Source: Fragilariopsis cylindrus CCMP1102 | Taxonomy: Eukaryota; Bacillariophyta; Bacillariophyceae; Bacillariales; Bacillariaceae | Length of the DNA stretch: 26,063 bases | Direction of reading: 5' to 3' | NCBI GenBank assembly: GCA_900095095.1 | Contig: FMBT01000673.1 | Span: 1 to 26,063, forward strand | In this document: one piece after another, positions 1 through 10,102 of the stretch | How the letters are laid out: each line of letters opens with the position of its first letter | Numbering within the stretch: position 1 is the stretch's first letter | Made by a program: the position numbers and the translations under genes | The notes under the pieces: model-generated | What the model saw: the letters and a program-made list of their open reading frames with translations, nothing else | Database searches by the model: none | Told to the model about the DNA's origin: nothing

Positions 1-232
1 GTTCTACCCTACTTTGTGTCCTAAACAAGATATCTCATAAAAAGATGATGTGTGCTGTGTGTGAGCCTGCATTGTGAGATACCAGTAGGCTTAGGAGACT
101 AATGGATATAATATTTCTCCATTCAATAGGTCAATTGTAAACTTCATAGTCAATTTTTCCAGAAAAATGACTTTTAGGTGTACATAGTTGATGCTAAAGT
201 TGTTACTATATACATGATTTAGTTTCTATATT
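1..232. mobile_element. Outer end of inverted-repeat element copy A (body lies left of the window)
   Basis: The stretch is an imperfect match (by eye roughly 85-90%) to the reverse complement of 14082-14340 (left end of copy C) and of 4545-4759 (left end of copy B), and it runs in the same sense as 16183-16399 (right end of copy C). The outer boundary is set where all copies stop matching, at the motif TTTAGTTTNTATATT. Bases 1-65 also match the part of copy C just inside its inverted repeat, so the body of this copy continues leftwards. About 30 bases near the tip (the GCCCGAATTTTACTAG part) are missing here. No coding potential is visible. Confidence 0.8.
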
Positions 233-635
233 CGTACGTGGAATCATAACAAATACTTCTCCGCAGTTACTGTAAGTTACCTGTATTATTTGTTAACGAG
301 GTAGACTGTAACTGTTCGCGTGCGCGATAGTGATTCTCTAACGCATGCACGGAAACACGGACTACTGCACATTGTTAACAAAAATTAGGGTATCTTCTAC
401 AAAACGGTATTCTCATGAATCTCCCATTTTCGTTATCTCCTGCCTCATGATGATACTGTAGTTCTGATCGGTGGTGCATCAGTTCCATTCTTTCTCCATA
501 GCACTCAATTTCTGTACAGTAACCACAGAGTACTGATACTGATACAGTATCATGATAAAACCTACTATAATACTAAAAGCAAAAGCAGCACTACTATACG
601 AAAAGCAAAAGTAGAAGTAAAAAGGTAATCATCAT
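233..635. other. Spacer upstream of the first gene
   Basis: No coding frame is convincing. There is a small hairpin-forming stretch near 534-556 (GATACTGATACAGTATC). A donor-like GTAAGT lies at about 270, but it cannot be tied to an exon. Promoter elements and the first exon of the next gene may lie here, but nothing identifies them. Confidence 0.5.
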
Positions 636-2441
636 TATAATGATGTATTAGAAGCTGTAACAAAACGTTTACCAAAATTGAAATCACCCATTGATCCATC
701 GTATTCATGTGGAAAAATGTACAAGATTTGTATTTTTATGATCAAACAGCATATGCTTCTGCATTATTTGCACGATCCGCATTTGATGCACAATATCTAT
801 TAGCTCTTGATCTTGATCCTATTAATGGTGTTAATGGTAATATTAATCCATTGTCAATACGTGAACTTATAGCAAAACGTTCATTGAATGAATAGAACAA
901 TCCTATAATACTGTGATCAATGAAGATATACCAAATGGTATTCAAAATACAATAAAAAATGTTGAAAATACTGTTAGTACAACAATAAATAAAGCTGATA
1001 GGAGTATTCGAGAATCAATTAAAGAATCATTTACTAAAGGATTAGGTACAATCATAGAAAATGGACATTCAGCATGGATGTCAACAATTGATCCAAAAGA
1101 AATGAATACGCAACAAATAAGAAGATTAAAGAAAAACATTCCGTCCAAGAGTATAATTAGTTTATTATCATCTACAGGTACAGGTATAGGATGCTATGTA
1201 CCATCTGAATTGTCTGTTATAAATAATACATCAATGAGAGAATGAAAAGACAATCATCAATATCAAGAAGGAAACTTGCATATGCATATGCGTCAGAAGA
1301 AGAAGAATCCGGAGATTTATTATCAAGACAATCATCAACATATCATTATCATTATCATTATCAAGACGACAACCATTTCCAAGATTATCAACTAGTACAC
1401 GAACTAAAAATGATTATGATTATAACGAAGAAGATGATTATAATGAAGTAGATGAAGATGAAGGATCTGATGACGAAGATGATGACGAAGATGAAACTGC
1501 ATCAGCAATTGTACCGTCGATCAAAATATTTACATCATCATCGACATCAATTGCTACTCCAGAGAAGAAGAAGAAGAAGAAGATGACGGAATTAATAACT
1601 ACGGTAGTAGGTAGTGGCGAAATTAACGATAATGGCGGAACAGGTAGTGAATGTGGTTAGTGATATCGATACTGATATTGATATTGATGCTTATATTGAT
1701 ACTGATATCGATACTGATATCGATATCGATATCGATACCGATGATGAATATGATGAGGGATTTGAACAACAATATGTTCCTGGTTCATTATTTGGTGAAT
1801 TATTTTACAACGAAAACAATAAGGCAGAGGAAGAGGAAGATGCAGATGAAGGTGATGATAATGAAAGTTGTACTTCTATTAGTAGTAGTAGTAGTAGTAG
1901 TAGTAGTAGCAAGAATGAAACATTACCATTGTCAAAATTAACAAAACAACAACAACAACAACAACAACAAAGTATTAGTAGTAAAAAAGCATCTAAATTA
2001 TTTCGTAATATTGATACATTCCTTACAAAGAAAAAAAAGAAACAAAAAGAAGATCGTAGAAAATTATCATTACTTTCATTTTGGACAGGTGGAAGAGAAC
2101 ATCGTAAATTTACTACCACTGCAAGTACTACTACTACCACTTTAAAAAAGGGCAACTACACCAAACAAGACGACAAAGAATCAAACAGTAACAACAAGAA
2201 AACTATTACTGATACCTATGACAAACGAGATGATACTGTTGAGGATGGCAATGGTAGTATTGTATCATCGTCATCGTCATCATCAGATGGTGATGAGGAC
2301 TGTGGTGGTATCGCTCTTATTTACGACAGTGATGACGATAATAATAATAGTGATAGTAATAGTAATAGTAATAGGGATAGTGATGATATTAGTGATTGTG
2401 GTGAAGATTGTGGTCCATTATTTATTCAATTTGTTCGGTAA
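636..2441 (+). pseudogene. Low-complexity acidic protein gene, broken by about five frame shifts
   Basis: I do not recognise the family. Coding-like sequence runs almost without gaps but changes frame repeatedly: about 636-705 (ends SPIDPSYSCGK), 707-895 (DLYFYDQTAYASALFARS), 892-1245 (a Lys/Asn/Ile-rich, probably helical stretch), 1242 to about 1340, about 1340-1657 (Asp/Glu-rich, then a poly-Lys run), and 1614-2441. The last segment holds an Ile-Asp/Thr-Asp repeat, poly-Ser, poly-Gln, a Lys cluster and a Ser/Asp/Asn tail, and ends QFVR. Breaks fall at an A5 run (near 712), a GAAT repeat (near 888), about 1240, a TATCAT repeat (near 1350) and about 1620. No intron borders fit these positions. 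The start is not determined. Either this is a pseudogene or the sequence carries single-base indels; the preserved composition of each piece favours a gene that was recently, or only apparently, broken. Confidence 0.55.
1664..1740 (+). repeat. GATATC/GATACT hexamer tract inside coding sequence
   Basis: Degenerate units of six bases (GATATC, GATACT, GATATT) are read as alternating Asp-Ile and Asp-Thr in the frame used downstream. The tract is hypervariable-looking, like the other coding microsatellites in this gene (AGT at about 1880-1910, CAA at about 1946-1970). Confidence 0.7.
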
Positions 2442-3174
2442 AAGTGTTGTTAAGTGTTAAGTGTCAGTTTGTCCTAAACTAAACTAAACAAGAATGGAGA
2501 ACTGAAAACCAACCAAGCAAGCAAACAAACAAATATCTAACTAACGGGACTTCACTTTCATTTAAGGATGGATCAGGAGAAATAGTAGAAAGAAGAAAAA
2601 CACGAGCAGAGATAAATATATATCCTAATGATAGCAAGTGATTGTACCCGTACCGTACCGTACCGTAGCAGTCCAACAAATCAATTCATATTCATATTCC
2701 TATTCAATTTAGTTCAAGTCTTGTTTACAGTAGAATAAATGAATGTGTTCCTAAATAAGCGTGAAACGAGAAATATAAAAATAAGCATGAAACAACAACC
2801 GGCTAAATTCCAATAGAACCATAATATATTCGATCAAAAATCAAATCAAATCAAATACAACACGAGTACAGTAGATAGAATAATGACGAAATACACGGAC
2901 GCACACAAATGCATCCTTTTTAATCTGCAAAACATATAACAAATAATAGTGTATTCGTTTCAAAAAAAATTCATGTACAAGTTAAGTAGGGATTATTTAT
3001 TTATTATCAAATCCTATTTCTTCTATTCTTGATGCTGCTACCCTTCCCCCTTTTGCAACAAACGTCTATATTATTAATAATTAATACAATATGACAAATT
3101 TCTTTCTTCCTTCCTTCTTCTTTGATTCATTATCATTCTATTTCTTCCATTATCATCCATTGTCATTCATTCAT
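2442..3174. other. Intergenic spacer between convergent genes
   Basis: This is AT-rich, with short tandem motifs (ACCGT units near 2646-2667, CAAAT units near 2840-2860). It should hold the 3' ends of the upstream plus-strand gene and of the minus-strand Cys-rich gene. No gene is seen. Confidence 0.5.
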
Positions 3175-3281
3175 TCATTCATTAGATCGCCCCCAAGCGG
3201 AACGTACTTCCTTCTTGACTACTATCGTCGATGTTGTCGATGCTGCTGCTTTTGGACGGTGGTGAATTATTATTCCCCGTT

Positions 3282-3290
<9 letters not shown>
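3175..3290 (-). pseudogene. Duplicated fragment of the last exon of the Cys-rich gene
   Basis: Read on the minus strand, this stretch encodes a near copy of the tail of the neighbouring gene: Asn-rich, then PPSKSSSID, a short acidic stretch, then SSQE, with VRSAW-like residues in a shifted frame. It lacks the N-terminal Cys-rich exon. It lies just downstream of the intact stop codon (3385-3387) and is joined to it by the hexamer tract at 3283-3374, which probably mediated the duplication. It would now be part of the 3' untranslated region or non-functional. Confidence 0.7.
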
Positions 3291-3335
<45 letters not shown>

Positions 3336-3374
3336 CCATCGCCATCGCCATCGTCATCGTCATCGTCATTGTCA
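3283..3374. repeat. CATCGT hexanucleotide microsatellite
   Basis: About fifteen units of ATCGTC/ATCGCC sit between two copies of the same exon tail. Read in other frames they give Ser, His-Arg, Asp or Met-Thr runs; these are artefacts of the repeat. The equivalent site in the intact gene (about 3480-3495) has only a few units, coding for Asp. Confidence 0.9.
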
Positions 3375-3384
3375 TTATATTTCA

Positions 3385-3969
3385 TTAGTTCGCCCAAGCG
3401 GAACGAACTTCTTGACTACTAGGACTATCGTTGATGTCGATGCTGCTTTTTGATGGTGGATTGTTATTAATCTCCGCTTCATCGTCATCATCGTCGTTAC
3501 CAGTACAAGGATAAGATGATCCCTTATTTTTTATTTTAAGAAAGAAAATGAAATTAGCGTACGGTAATGTAGTCGAAAAAAGATAAACAATAAATAAATT
3601 GAGTGAGACAAGTCGAGTCTACTAGGAGTCAAGACGAGACGACTAGAGTCGTCGATACAAAAGAAAACGAAAAAAGGAAGGACTCTAATTACTGTACATA
3701 TACAGTACTCTCGATCGCACGTACTATACTGTAACTCACGTCCTCACATCCTCACGTCCTCATGTAACTCGTGTGTACTGCACGTCGTACTACACGTCGT
3801 ACTCACGTGTCCTCACGTGTATGTACTGTGCACGTCGTACAGTACTCACCTTTTTCCAATTTGGACAACGATGATTTAATTCTACACCATTTAATGCTGT
3901 TTGAATATGTAATCCACATCCTTTCCATGTTGGTTTATTACAATTATTACAACTAACTTTTATACACAT
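3385..3969 (-). CDS. Two-exon gene for an 85-residue Cys-rich, probably zinc-binding protein
   Basis: Exon 1 is 3969-3850 and starts with ATG. It encodes 40 residues with the pattern MCIKVSCNNCNKPTWKGCG, then His and a later Cys-Pro-Asn-Trp. It ends at a canonical donor (AAAAAG, then GTGAGT). A 327-base intron ends at AATAAG, and exon 2 (3522-3385) continues in phase 0 with GSSYPCTGN, an Asp run, and PPSKSSIDIND...VRSAWAN before TAA. The N-terminal half matches the layout of a widespread family of tiny eukaryotic proteins (Met-Cys, CxxC, K-x-T-W-x-G-C-G-x-H, then a late Cys) whose function I do not know. The Cys/His spacing suggests one zinc site; this is inference. The acidic, Ser-rich tail looks poorly conserved. 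Both exons are too short to stand out in a simple reading-frame scan. Confidence 0.85.
3717..3840 (-). promoter_or_regulatory. Cluster of CACGT motifs inside the intron of the Cys-rich gene
   Basis: Eight CACGT cores, two of them full CACGTG palindromes, lie within about 125 bases, several as CACGTCGTAC or CACGTCCTC repeats. CACGT is the core of bHLH/bZIP binding sites, so an intronic enhancer is possible. A degenerate minisatellite explains the pattern equally well. Confidence 0.35.
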
Positions 3970-4084
3970 AATGAATCAATCGACGAATGAATGAATGAAT
4001 AAATGAATGATACTTTCGTAATGAATGGATGAATCATCGATTGATTGATTCATTCGATTCTTCCCTTCGATTCGTTAGCAATTA

Positions 4085-4293
4085 CTTCCTCCAGATAACG
4101 CTAAATACACCCGTGCTATCGTGAGGAATTATTAGAAGATAAAAGCTTGTTGAACCCTTATAATCTTCGTAGAATCTTCGCTTATTTTTATTTTTTTCGT
4201 ACATTTCGCATTTTGAGGGTAGATTTTTAGGATACAACGCGCTTTTATCGTTGCATAATTAGCACAGGTGCATTTAGCGTTATCTGGAGGAAG
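4085..4293. mobile_element. MITE, PIF/Harbinger (Tourist-like), 209 bp
   Basis: The ends 4085-4118 and 4260-4293 are inverted repeats of 34 bp with two mismatches, starting CTTCCTCCAGATAACGCTAA. They are flanked by TTA on both sides (4082-4084 and 4294-4296). A 3-bp TTA duplication with short inverted ends and no coding capacity is the hallmark of Tourist/PIF-Harbinger MITEs. The interior is AT-rich with no reading frame. The element sits just upstream of the Cys-rich gene start (3969), within its likely promoter region. Confidence 0.85.
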
Positions 4294-4544
4294 TTAGGGT
4301 TAATTGTATTGCTTTCGTTGCTCTGAACTATCTTCCCCTCGGCGAATTAAAAAAATTATTAAACATTACAAATATTCCCCTGGTACCCTTACTCGTGCGA
4401 GGCATTGGTCATCAAAAACAATCATATAAGCAATCATTGTTAAGCTTAATGAAAAATCATTAAGCTTAATGAAAAAACTTCTAATTTTCGCGCCGGGTGA
4501 CCTATCGAAAGCATTGAATAAATCTCCGCGTGGAACTAGTCATT

Positions 4545-6130
4545 AATATAAAAACTAAATCATGCCCAAATTTTACTAGTAATTGTTAGTCTAGTATATA
4601 ATAACAACTTTAGTATCAACTATGTACACCTAGAAGTCATTTTTCTGGAAAAATAAACCATGAAGTTTACAATTGACCTATTGGATAGAGAATTGTTATA
4701 TTCTTTAGTCTCCTAAGCCTACTGGTATCTCTCAATGTAGGCTCACACACAGCACACATCAAATAACCCCCAAAAATGGCCCATTTGCAGTGTTTTGTGG
4801 ACATACAGTACACTCAAAAGGGTGAATCATCCCAAAATATATGGATAAGGTGCACTATATATTCCAAAGGGGACTTACTCCTGGTGCTTTGTGTTGATGA
4901 TCCAGCTTAGGTGTGCACAAAGGTGGAAAAACCTGTTTTGGGGCCTAAATGGCCCATTTTGTGGTTAATGCTGCCCTACAACTTCATAACCTCCATAGAA
5001 ACCTAAGCATTATGAGGACCTTATAGGTATAGGTATAATTGATGCTAGAGCACCCAACCCAGAAGGTGCTGCTGTCTGCAACACTTTCAAATGAGATATA
5101 TTGTTGTTCATTTTGATCAAAAATCATTTTGTTTGTGTGCCTTCCACAACAGCAGATTGTAATTTATTCAACAACCACAGGAACAAAAAAGTGGTAGAAG
5201 GCAACTACAATGTTCTAATACATTATGCAGATGCTAGTGCATCCAACCCAGAAGGGGGTTGTCCTCTGCAACCCTTTTAAATAAGATATTCTGTTGACCA
5301 TTTATGGTCAAAATCTTGTTGTTTGTGTGCCTTCCACAACAGCAGATTGTAATTTTTTCAACAACCATAGGAACAAAAAAGTGGTAGAAGGCAACTACAA
5401 TGTTCTAGTATACTATAAGAATGCTGGTGGACCCAGTTCAGAAGGTGCTATTCTCTGCAACACTTTCAAATAAGATTTTGTTGTTCATTTTGATTGAAAA
5501 TCATGTTGTTTTGTACCTTCCACAATAGTGGAATGTATTTTACTCAACAACCACAGGAACAAAAAAGTGGTAGGAGGCATGCACAATCTTGTAGTATACC
5601 ATGTGGATACTAGTGGACCCAACTCAGAAGGTGTTGACCTCTGCAACCCTTTCAAATGAGATATTTTGTTGTCCATTTATTTAATGTTCATCAATCTTGT
5701 TGTGCACTTTTTCTTTTTTTCTCTTAAAACTGAACACAAACAAAGGTGTTGCTATAGCCTCCATTACAACAGTATTACATCATCTTACTGCAACTACCCA
5801 CAGGTAGCTAGGTGGGGGATACAGAAGGATATTTGTGTTGATGCAGTTAAAAAAAATACTACTATTCTGTTCATTTCTGATCAAAAATTATCTTGTTGTT
5901 TTTGTGCCTTCCACAACAGTGAAATGAATTTTATTCTATAACCACAGGAACAGGAGAGCCGTAGGAGGCAGACACAATGTCCTATTACTCTATGTGGATG
6001 TTAGTGCACACAACCCACCTGGCGCTGTCCTCTGCATCCACCTCATATGGGATATTTTGTTGTTCATTCCTAATCAAAATCTGGCATTGCACAACAGCGA
6101 AATGAATTTCAAAACATACCCATATCTTCC
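4545..6130. mobile_element. Inverted-repeat element copy B with internal satellite, right end not found
   Basis: The left end 4545-4759 begins AATATAAAAACTAAATC and matches both ends of copy C (14082-14297, 16183-16399) and, inverted, copy A (1-232). Bases of about 4770-5040 match 14490-14760 of copy C, including GGGCCTAAATGGCCCATTTT and AACCTGTTTTGGGGCCTA. Then follow roughly 188-bp tandem repeats (about 5060-6110). No matching right terminal repeat is visible up to 8 kb, so this copy is truncated or its right part is diverged or replaced. No transposase is seen. The right limit is approximate. Confidence 0.8.
5060..6115. repeat. Tandem repeat of about 188 bp, about five degenerate units
   Basis: Each unit carries GTGCCTTCCACAACAG, then CAACAACCACAGGAACAAAA, AGTGGTAG, AATGTTCTAGTA and CTCTGCAACNCTTTCAAATG. 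The marker GTGCCTTCCACAACAG or a variant recurs near 5137, 5326, 5513 and 5907, giving a spacing of about 188 bp between the first three; the fourth unit carries an insertion and the last is truncated near 6110. The same repeat occurs in copy C at about 15490-16160. Confidence 0.85.
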
Positions 6131-7277
6131 ATTTGGTGTCTGCTACATTGAAACACCAACCAACCATCTCCATACTACTTTTGTTAAGAGACAAAATAAT
6201 ACAGCTTGTATTTGTTAATGTCAGTTCTATATATTAAAATAAGAAATAAATACACCATCCCACACTACACAGTAAGTAAGATTATTATAATAGCCAAAAC
6301 CACAACTTTTTGTTATCTTTACTTACTCATACCACCAGGTTAAGTAGAATACAGAATTGACTCACTGTCCTCACTAGGGCATATTATTTGTGAATGGAAA
6401 GCGTCATCATCCCAACCAACCATTATTTTGGATGTAATTATAAATATTTGCAGTTTACCCCTGTTTTCAAAAATATCTAATTTTATAAAAATCAATTGAG
6501 GGCCATAATTAAAATAGTCACTGTTGGTTCCACACCAATCTCTTCAATAGTTTGTATCACTTACATGCTAGTTGTGCTGTCCTGTGGACTTTTAGTAGTC
6601 TTAAATGATTAATGTGTCCCAACAAATTGCTTGGATGTGTAGATTTGTGTATAGGATTAGATGATGTAGGAGGTTTGAGCGATAGAGCTGCAAATCCTAG
6701 AAAAAAGGGAGCTTCACTCTTTTTCTGTTGTAGGTGCAAAGAGGTGCGTGCACAATAATAGAAATGGTTGCAGTGACAAGTCAGTAGTTTAGCAGTTAAA
6801 ATGCCAACTGGAGGTTAGCCTAGCTAATTAGAGAACTGAAAGTGCACCTCCATTACTTCAATTCACCTGCCACATGAACTGCATGAAAGGTATGTACAAA
6901 ACAACATCACATCTTTCCTCCTAACGGATAGATGCTAATAACTCACAATGTTTTAGCACAAACTTAATAATACAATAATAATAGAATAGAGCATCTAGTT
7001 ATTTCAAAACATTAGCACTTTATCAGGAACTAGCCTGCTGAGGAAAGCACTTACCAATTCATTCTCTACATTTGTACAAGTATCTAACATGCATTTGCAC
7101 CATCAAAATAGAATATTAATATATAAAATTCACATATTTGATCTTGGTAGTTCTGTTCTATACAGCAATGTGCATTTGTTGGTACGTAAAATAAATAAAG
7201 TTGCACCCATCAGCAGCAGCAATGTGCAATAGTGCTACTAGAACAAACATAAAATTAGAAACTTGATTGATCTTATT
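6131..7277. other. Non-genic stretch, possibly the decayed remainder of copy B
   Basis: No sustained frame and no inverted repeat partner for 4545 were found. A short coding-like minus-strand piece (MVGWDDDAFHSQ..., about 6350-6430) and another (about 6557-6739) occur, but neither can be linked to a gene. Confidence 0.4.
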
Positions 7278-7427
7278 ATGAGAGGTGCATGTGCTAGAAA
7301 CAATCAGCATCCACAACCACAGACTGGACTTGATGTGATTCCACCAATTGGGACTGTGAAGTATAAATTTATAGATGGATTCAATTGGACCATGTTATAT
7401 GATTATGAAGATTATCCATTGCAATAA
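7278..7427 (+). pseudogene. 49-residue coding-like fragment
   Basis: ATG to TAA gives a balanced, non-repetitive sequence (TGLDVIPPIGTVKYKFIDG, then FNWTMLYDYEDYPLQ and stop). The frame is also open for 15 codons upstream of the ATG. It looks like the C-terminal end of a longer protein, perhaps from an element, but no further exon could be joined to it and I do not recognise the family. Chance is possible at this length. Confidence 0.3.
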
Positions 7428-7555
7428 CATATTATTGTGTTAAGATGCTAGCTTACAGGGCAATAAACTACTAGCTTCAAACTAAAGACAGTCGTTGCTT
7501 TGCTAAACAAAATAGATCCTAATTAATTTTGAAGCCCTGCAGAATGATCATAGTA

Positions 7556-7570
7556 CCCCCCCCCCCCCCC
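7556..7570. repeat. C15 homopolymer followed by a C-rich tract
   Basis: Fifteen consecutive C residues are followed by TCCTCCCCCTCCTACC. The opposite strand has several G runs and could form a G-quadruplex. The tract length is probably unreliable in any assembly. Confidence 0.9.
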
Positions 7571-9202
7571 TCCTCCCCCTCCTACCTGCAATACTACTAC
7601 TACTGCTACTGCTACTATACTACTGCTACTACTATAACCATCTTCTACTGCTACTAGTGTGTACACACCAATATCTATCGAGATTGCTGCTGCTGTGGAA
7701 AGAATTTTATTGATTTATCTATCTATTTATATTGTTCTTCAGATCCTGTACATCGTACGAATGTATGTAACGTATGTGCAGGCTAGCTAACTAGCTACTA
7801 CTTCGTTGTTATTTGTGGAAATGTAGTTTTTTTCAACAAGCTACCTGCGAAGAAATACTTTTGCTTCGACGTGCGAAAGCGTAATGTTTCTTTGGGGTAG
7901 GGAGTTGAGTTATACTGACTCGACTCGACCTTACCTGTCGAATTGAAGGAAAAAGAAATTCGGTAGTGCGAAATAGAACGACTGATTCATCCAGTTTTCT
8001 TGTTTCATCCATCCATCCATTTATCCATCCATCCGATGAAGAGATCTAACGAGCCAGCGAGAGAGAGAGAGAGAGTAGATCAAGTCATATCGATTCGATG
8101 ATTCGATTCATTCCACGATGGATGTATGGACGTGATTTTGGTTAGTCAGTTAGGTAGCCGGTTAATTGTCGCGACACAAAGACACAAACGTTTGAACCAA
8201 TAAAATAATGTCCAACACATACCGGAAGGTAAAAGAGAACAACGTGTGTAGTAGTGTTTAGAAAAAAAGAAGTGTATGTACCACCGTCTGCATGTACTGG
8301 TCGACATAATATATCATATCATATCATATCGTTTCATATCGTAGATGGAGATAGGTATGACGATATATTCGATACTGTCCTCCGAAAGAAAAGAAGTGTG
8401 GGAAGAATTTCATCATGTGTCATTACTGGTAGATGGATCAGCCGATCAATAGATGAGATCCAATCATAGAGTTGCCAACTGATCAATTCTGGATATACGA
8501 ATAATCAAACTAAACTAAACCAAACCAAACCAAACTTAATCAAATCAAATCAAATACACCCTCGTCGTCCTCTCAGAAAACTCAGGTAGATGCAGTTTGT
8601 TTATATGGAAATCATATCTATTTATCTATCTATCTATCTTGTCGACACCAAATTCGTTACTACTCACCACTTGCATGATTATTTATTTGTTGATTTGATG
8701 AGTAGGGGAACGGATAGTTTGTTTTTGTTTTGTTTTTGCGATGTTAAGACTGAGAAGGGGACAAATCAGTTTTTTTTGACTCTTGCTGGTTTTGTTCGAG
8801 AGCGTTCGTACTCAAGGTAACAAAAAACAGAATGTTGTTTTGTCAAATGAGTAAAAGTATCTTTTTTTAGATTCAGGATAGGACGGGTAGAACGGAATAG
8901 AACAGAACAAAGAACGACTGTTACGGGCTCCCAACTCCTCTTCACTCCGCTCCCATCAAGTAGTGTAAATTGAATGATATTTGCTTCGTGCCTGCCTAAC
9001 GTCGTAACCTGCCGCCACTTTCTCTATCTCTCGTCTCAGTGTACAAGATGCTATCACTATTTTGCATGCCGTCACACATTCCATCCACACGATAATTTCT
9101 TCGTTTGTATGTTTGCTTGTAATTGTAATTGTAACGTAACATAATGTAACGTAAAATTATTTCCCGTATTATGGATTGGTCCCTTCTTCTTTCCTCCCTA
9201 CT

Positions 9203-9241
<39 letters not shown>
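9203..9241. repeat. AG/GA dinucleotide microsatellite
   Basis: About 19 AG units are uninterrupted. Read on the minus strand they give a Ser-Leu run, which is not a real protein. Confidence 0.95.
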
Positions 9242-9244
<3 letters not shown>

Positions 9245-10063
9245 CACATGCCTAGTAGTAGCTAGTAGCAGCCGCAACAGATCTGACCTAATCTAATTTC
9301 ATTTCATTTCATTCTTGTAGTATTTCGTATTTGCAATCGGCTTCGATCCGATCCGATCAGATCTGATCGTCAATGCTCTACTTTCAATAATTCTGTCTCT
9401 CTTCCATCGCTCATCGGCTGGTATCCCTACAGTATATCTAGTGCTTTAGCAGAAGAGATTCTTTATCTACGGACGCCGTTACATTGATGGATCTGATTGC
9501 ATATCTACTAGTATGCAGTGCATACCGGTATCTGATTGATGGATAACATGGATGTGTAGAAAAGAAGAAAAAGAGCATGATCACAGCCATCTTTTTTTGA
9601 TGTCGTATGTCTCGCATTTTGATTGATTTTACTTGTCAGTTAAAATGTTAAGAAAGGGAACTATAGAAAATTAAATAAGATGATTAAAGTTCTATTTTAG
9701 CTAAAATATATACGCTTAAAATGGAAATTTGTTTAGAATATAGAATTCTCGTAAATCTATATAGGAGAGCTCGTACTTAGACCTCGTATAAAACTTCACT
9801 TGTGAATGATAGTAAATTGTGTCCCGCAGAACCATTAATCGAGGATGTCATGCCATCAAAATGACCTCACGCGTTGTTTGTATCGTATAAAATTCTTTAC
9901 ACGGTATTAGTACCGCAGTTATTTTTCTTGACAACATCGAGGAACACAACAGCACTCTTTTTCACAATCATCGACAACAATTTGAATCTTGCCGTCACGC
10001 CACTTTCGTACATCGTCGATAACAAACACAGAAACAGAACGTCAAGCATATCGTAAGATTAAT

Positions 10064-10102
10064 ATGATGAGGTTGAAAATGGGAAAGAAACATAAAGACA
10101 AG
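10064..10102 (+). CDS. Candidate short first exon with strong 5' splice site
   Basis: ATG ATG AGG TTG AAA ATG GGA reads on as a 13-residue basic peptide (MMRLKMGKKHKDK) and ends exactly at AAG followed by GTAAGTTTG, a consensus donor in phase 0. It could splice to the phase-0 acceptor at 11778 (B56 exon), to a site near 10660-10672 ahead of the 276-residue frame, or to both in turn. A short basic N-terminus fits B56 subunits, which often start with Lys-rich residues. This is a prediction from splice consensus only. Confidence 0.4.

Larger units (their letters stand above)
7428..10063. other. Long intergenic region rich in simple repeats
   Basis: No convincing gene is seen. Simple repeats include CTACTG triplets (7588-7640), CATC tetramers (8006-8034), GA (about 8049-8072 and 9203-9241), ATATC pentamers (about 8305-8340), AAACY/AAATC pentamers (8503-8560), CTAT (about 8619-8640) and a GATCCGATC/GATCTGATC stretch (about 9343-9370). 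Short frames at 8254-8469, 8590-8820 and 9874-10056 look like chance openings. The last part (9830-10063) may hold the promoter of the gene that follows. Confidence 0.5.

Noticed and set aside
1805..2155. Minus-strand frame with poly-Leu, poly-Val and poly-Cys runs
   Set aside because: It is the shadow of the Ser, Gln and Thr codon repeats of the plus-strand gene.
3091..3453. Open frames in several registers across the CATCGT tract (His-Arg, Ser, Met-Thr and Asp runs)
   Set aside because: These are artefacts of a microsatellite that lacks stop codons. The real gene here is on the minus strand and uses only 3385-3522 and 3850-3969.
5060..6115. Possible CRISPR-like array
   Set aside because: The repeats are about 188 bp, directly adjacent and degenerate, with no unique spacers, in a eukaryotic element.
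8996..9277. 93-residue minus-strand frame with a Ser-Leu run
   Set aside because: It depends on the GA microsatellite, and its remainder has no protein-like features.
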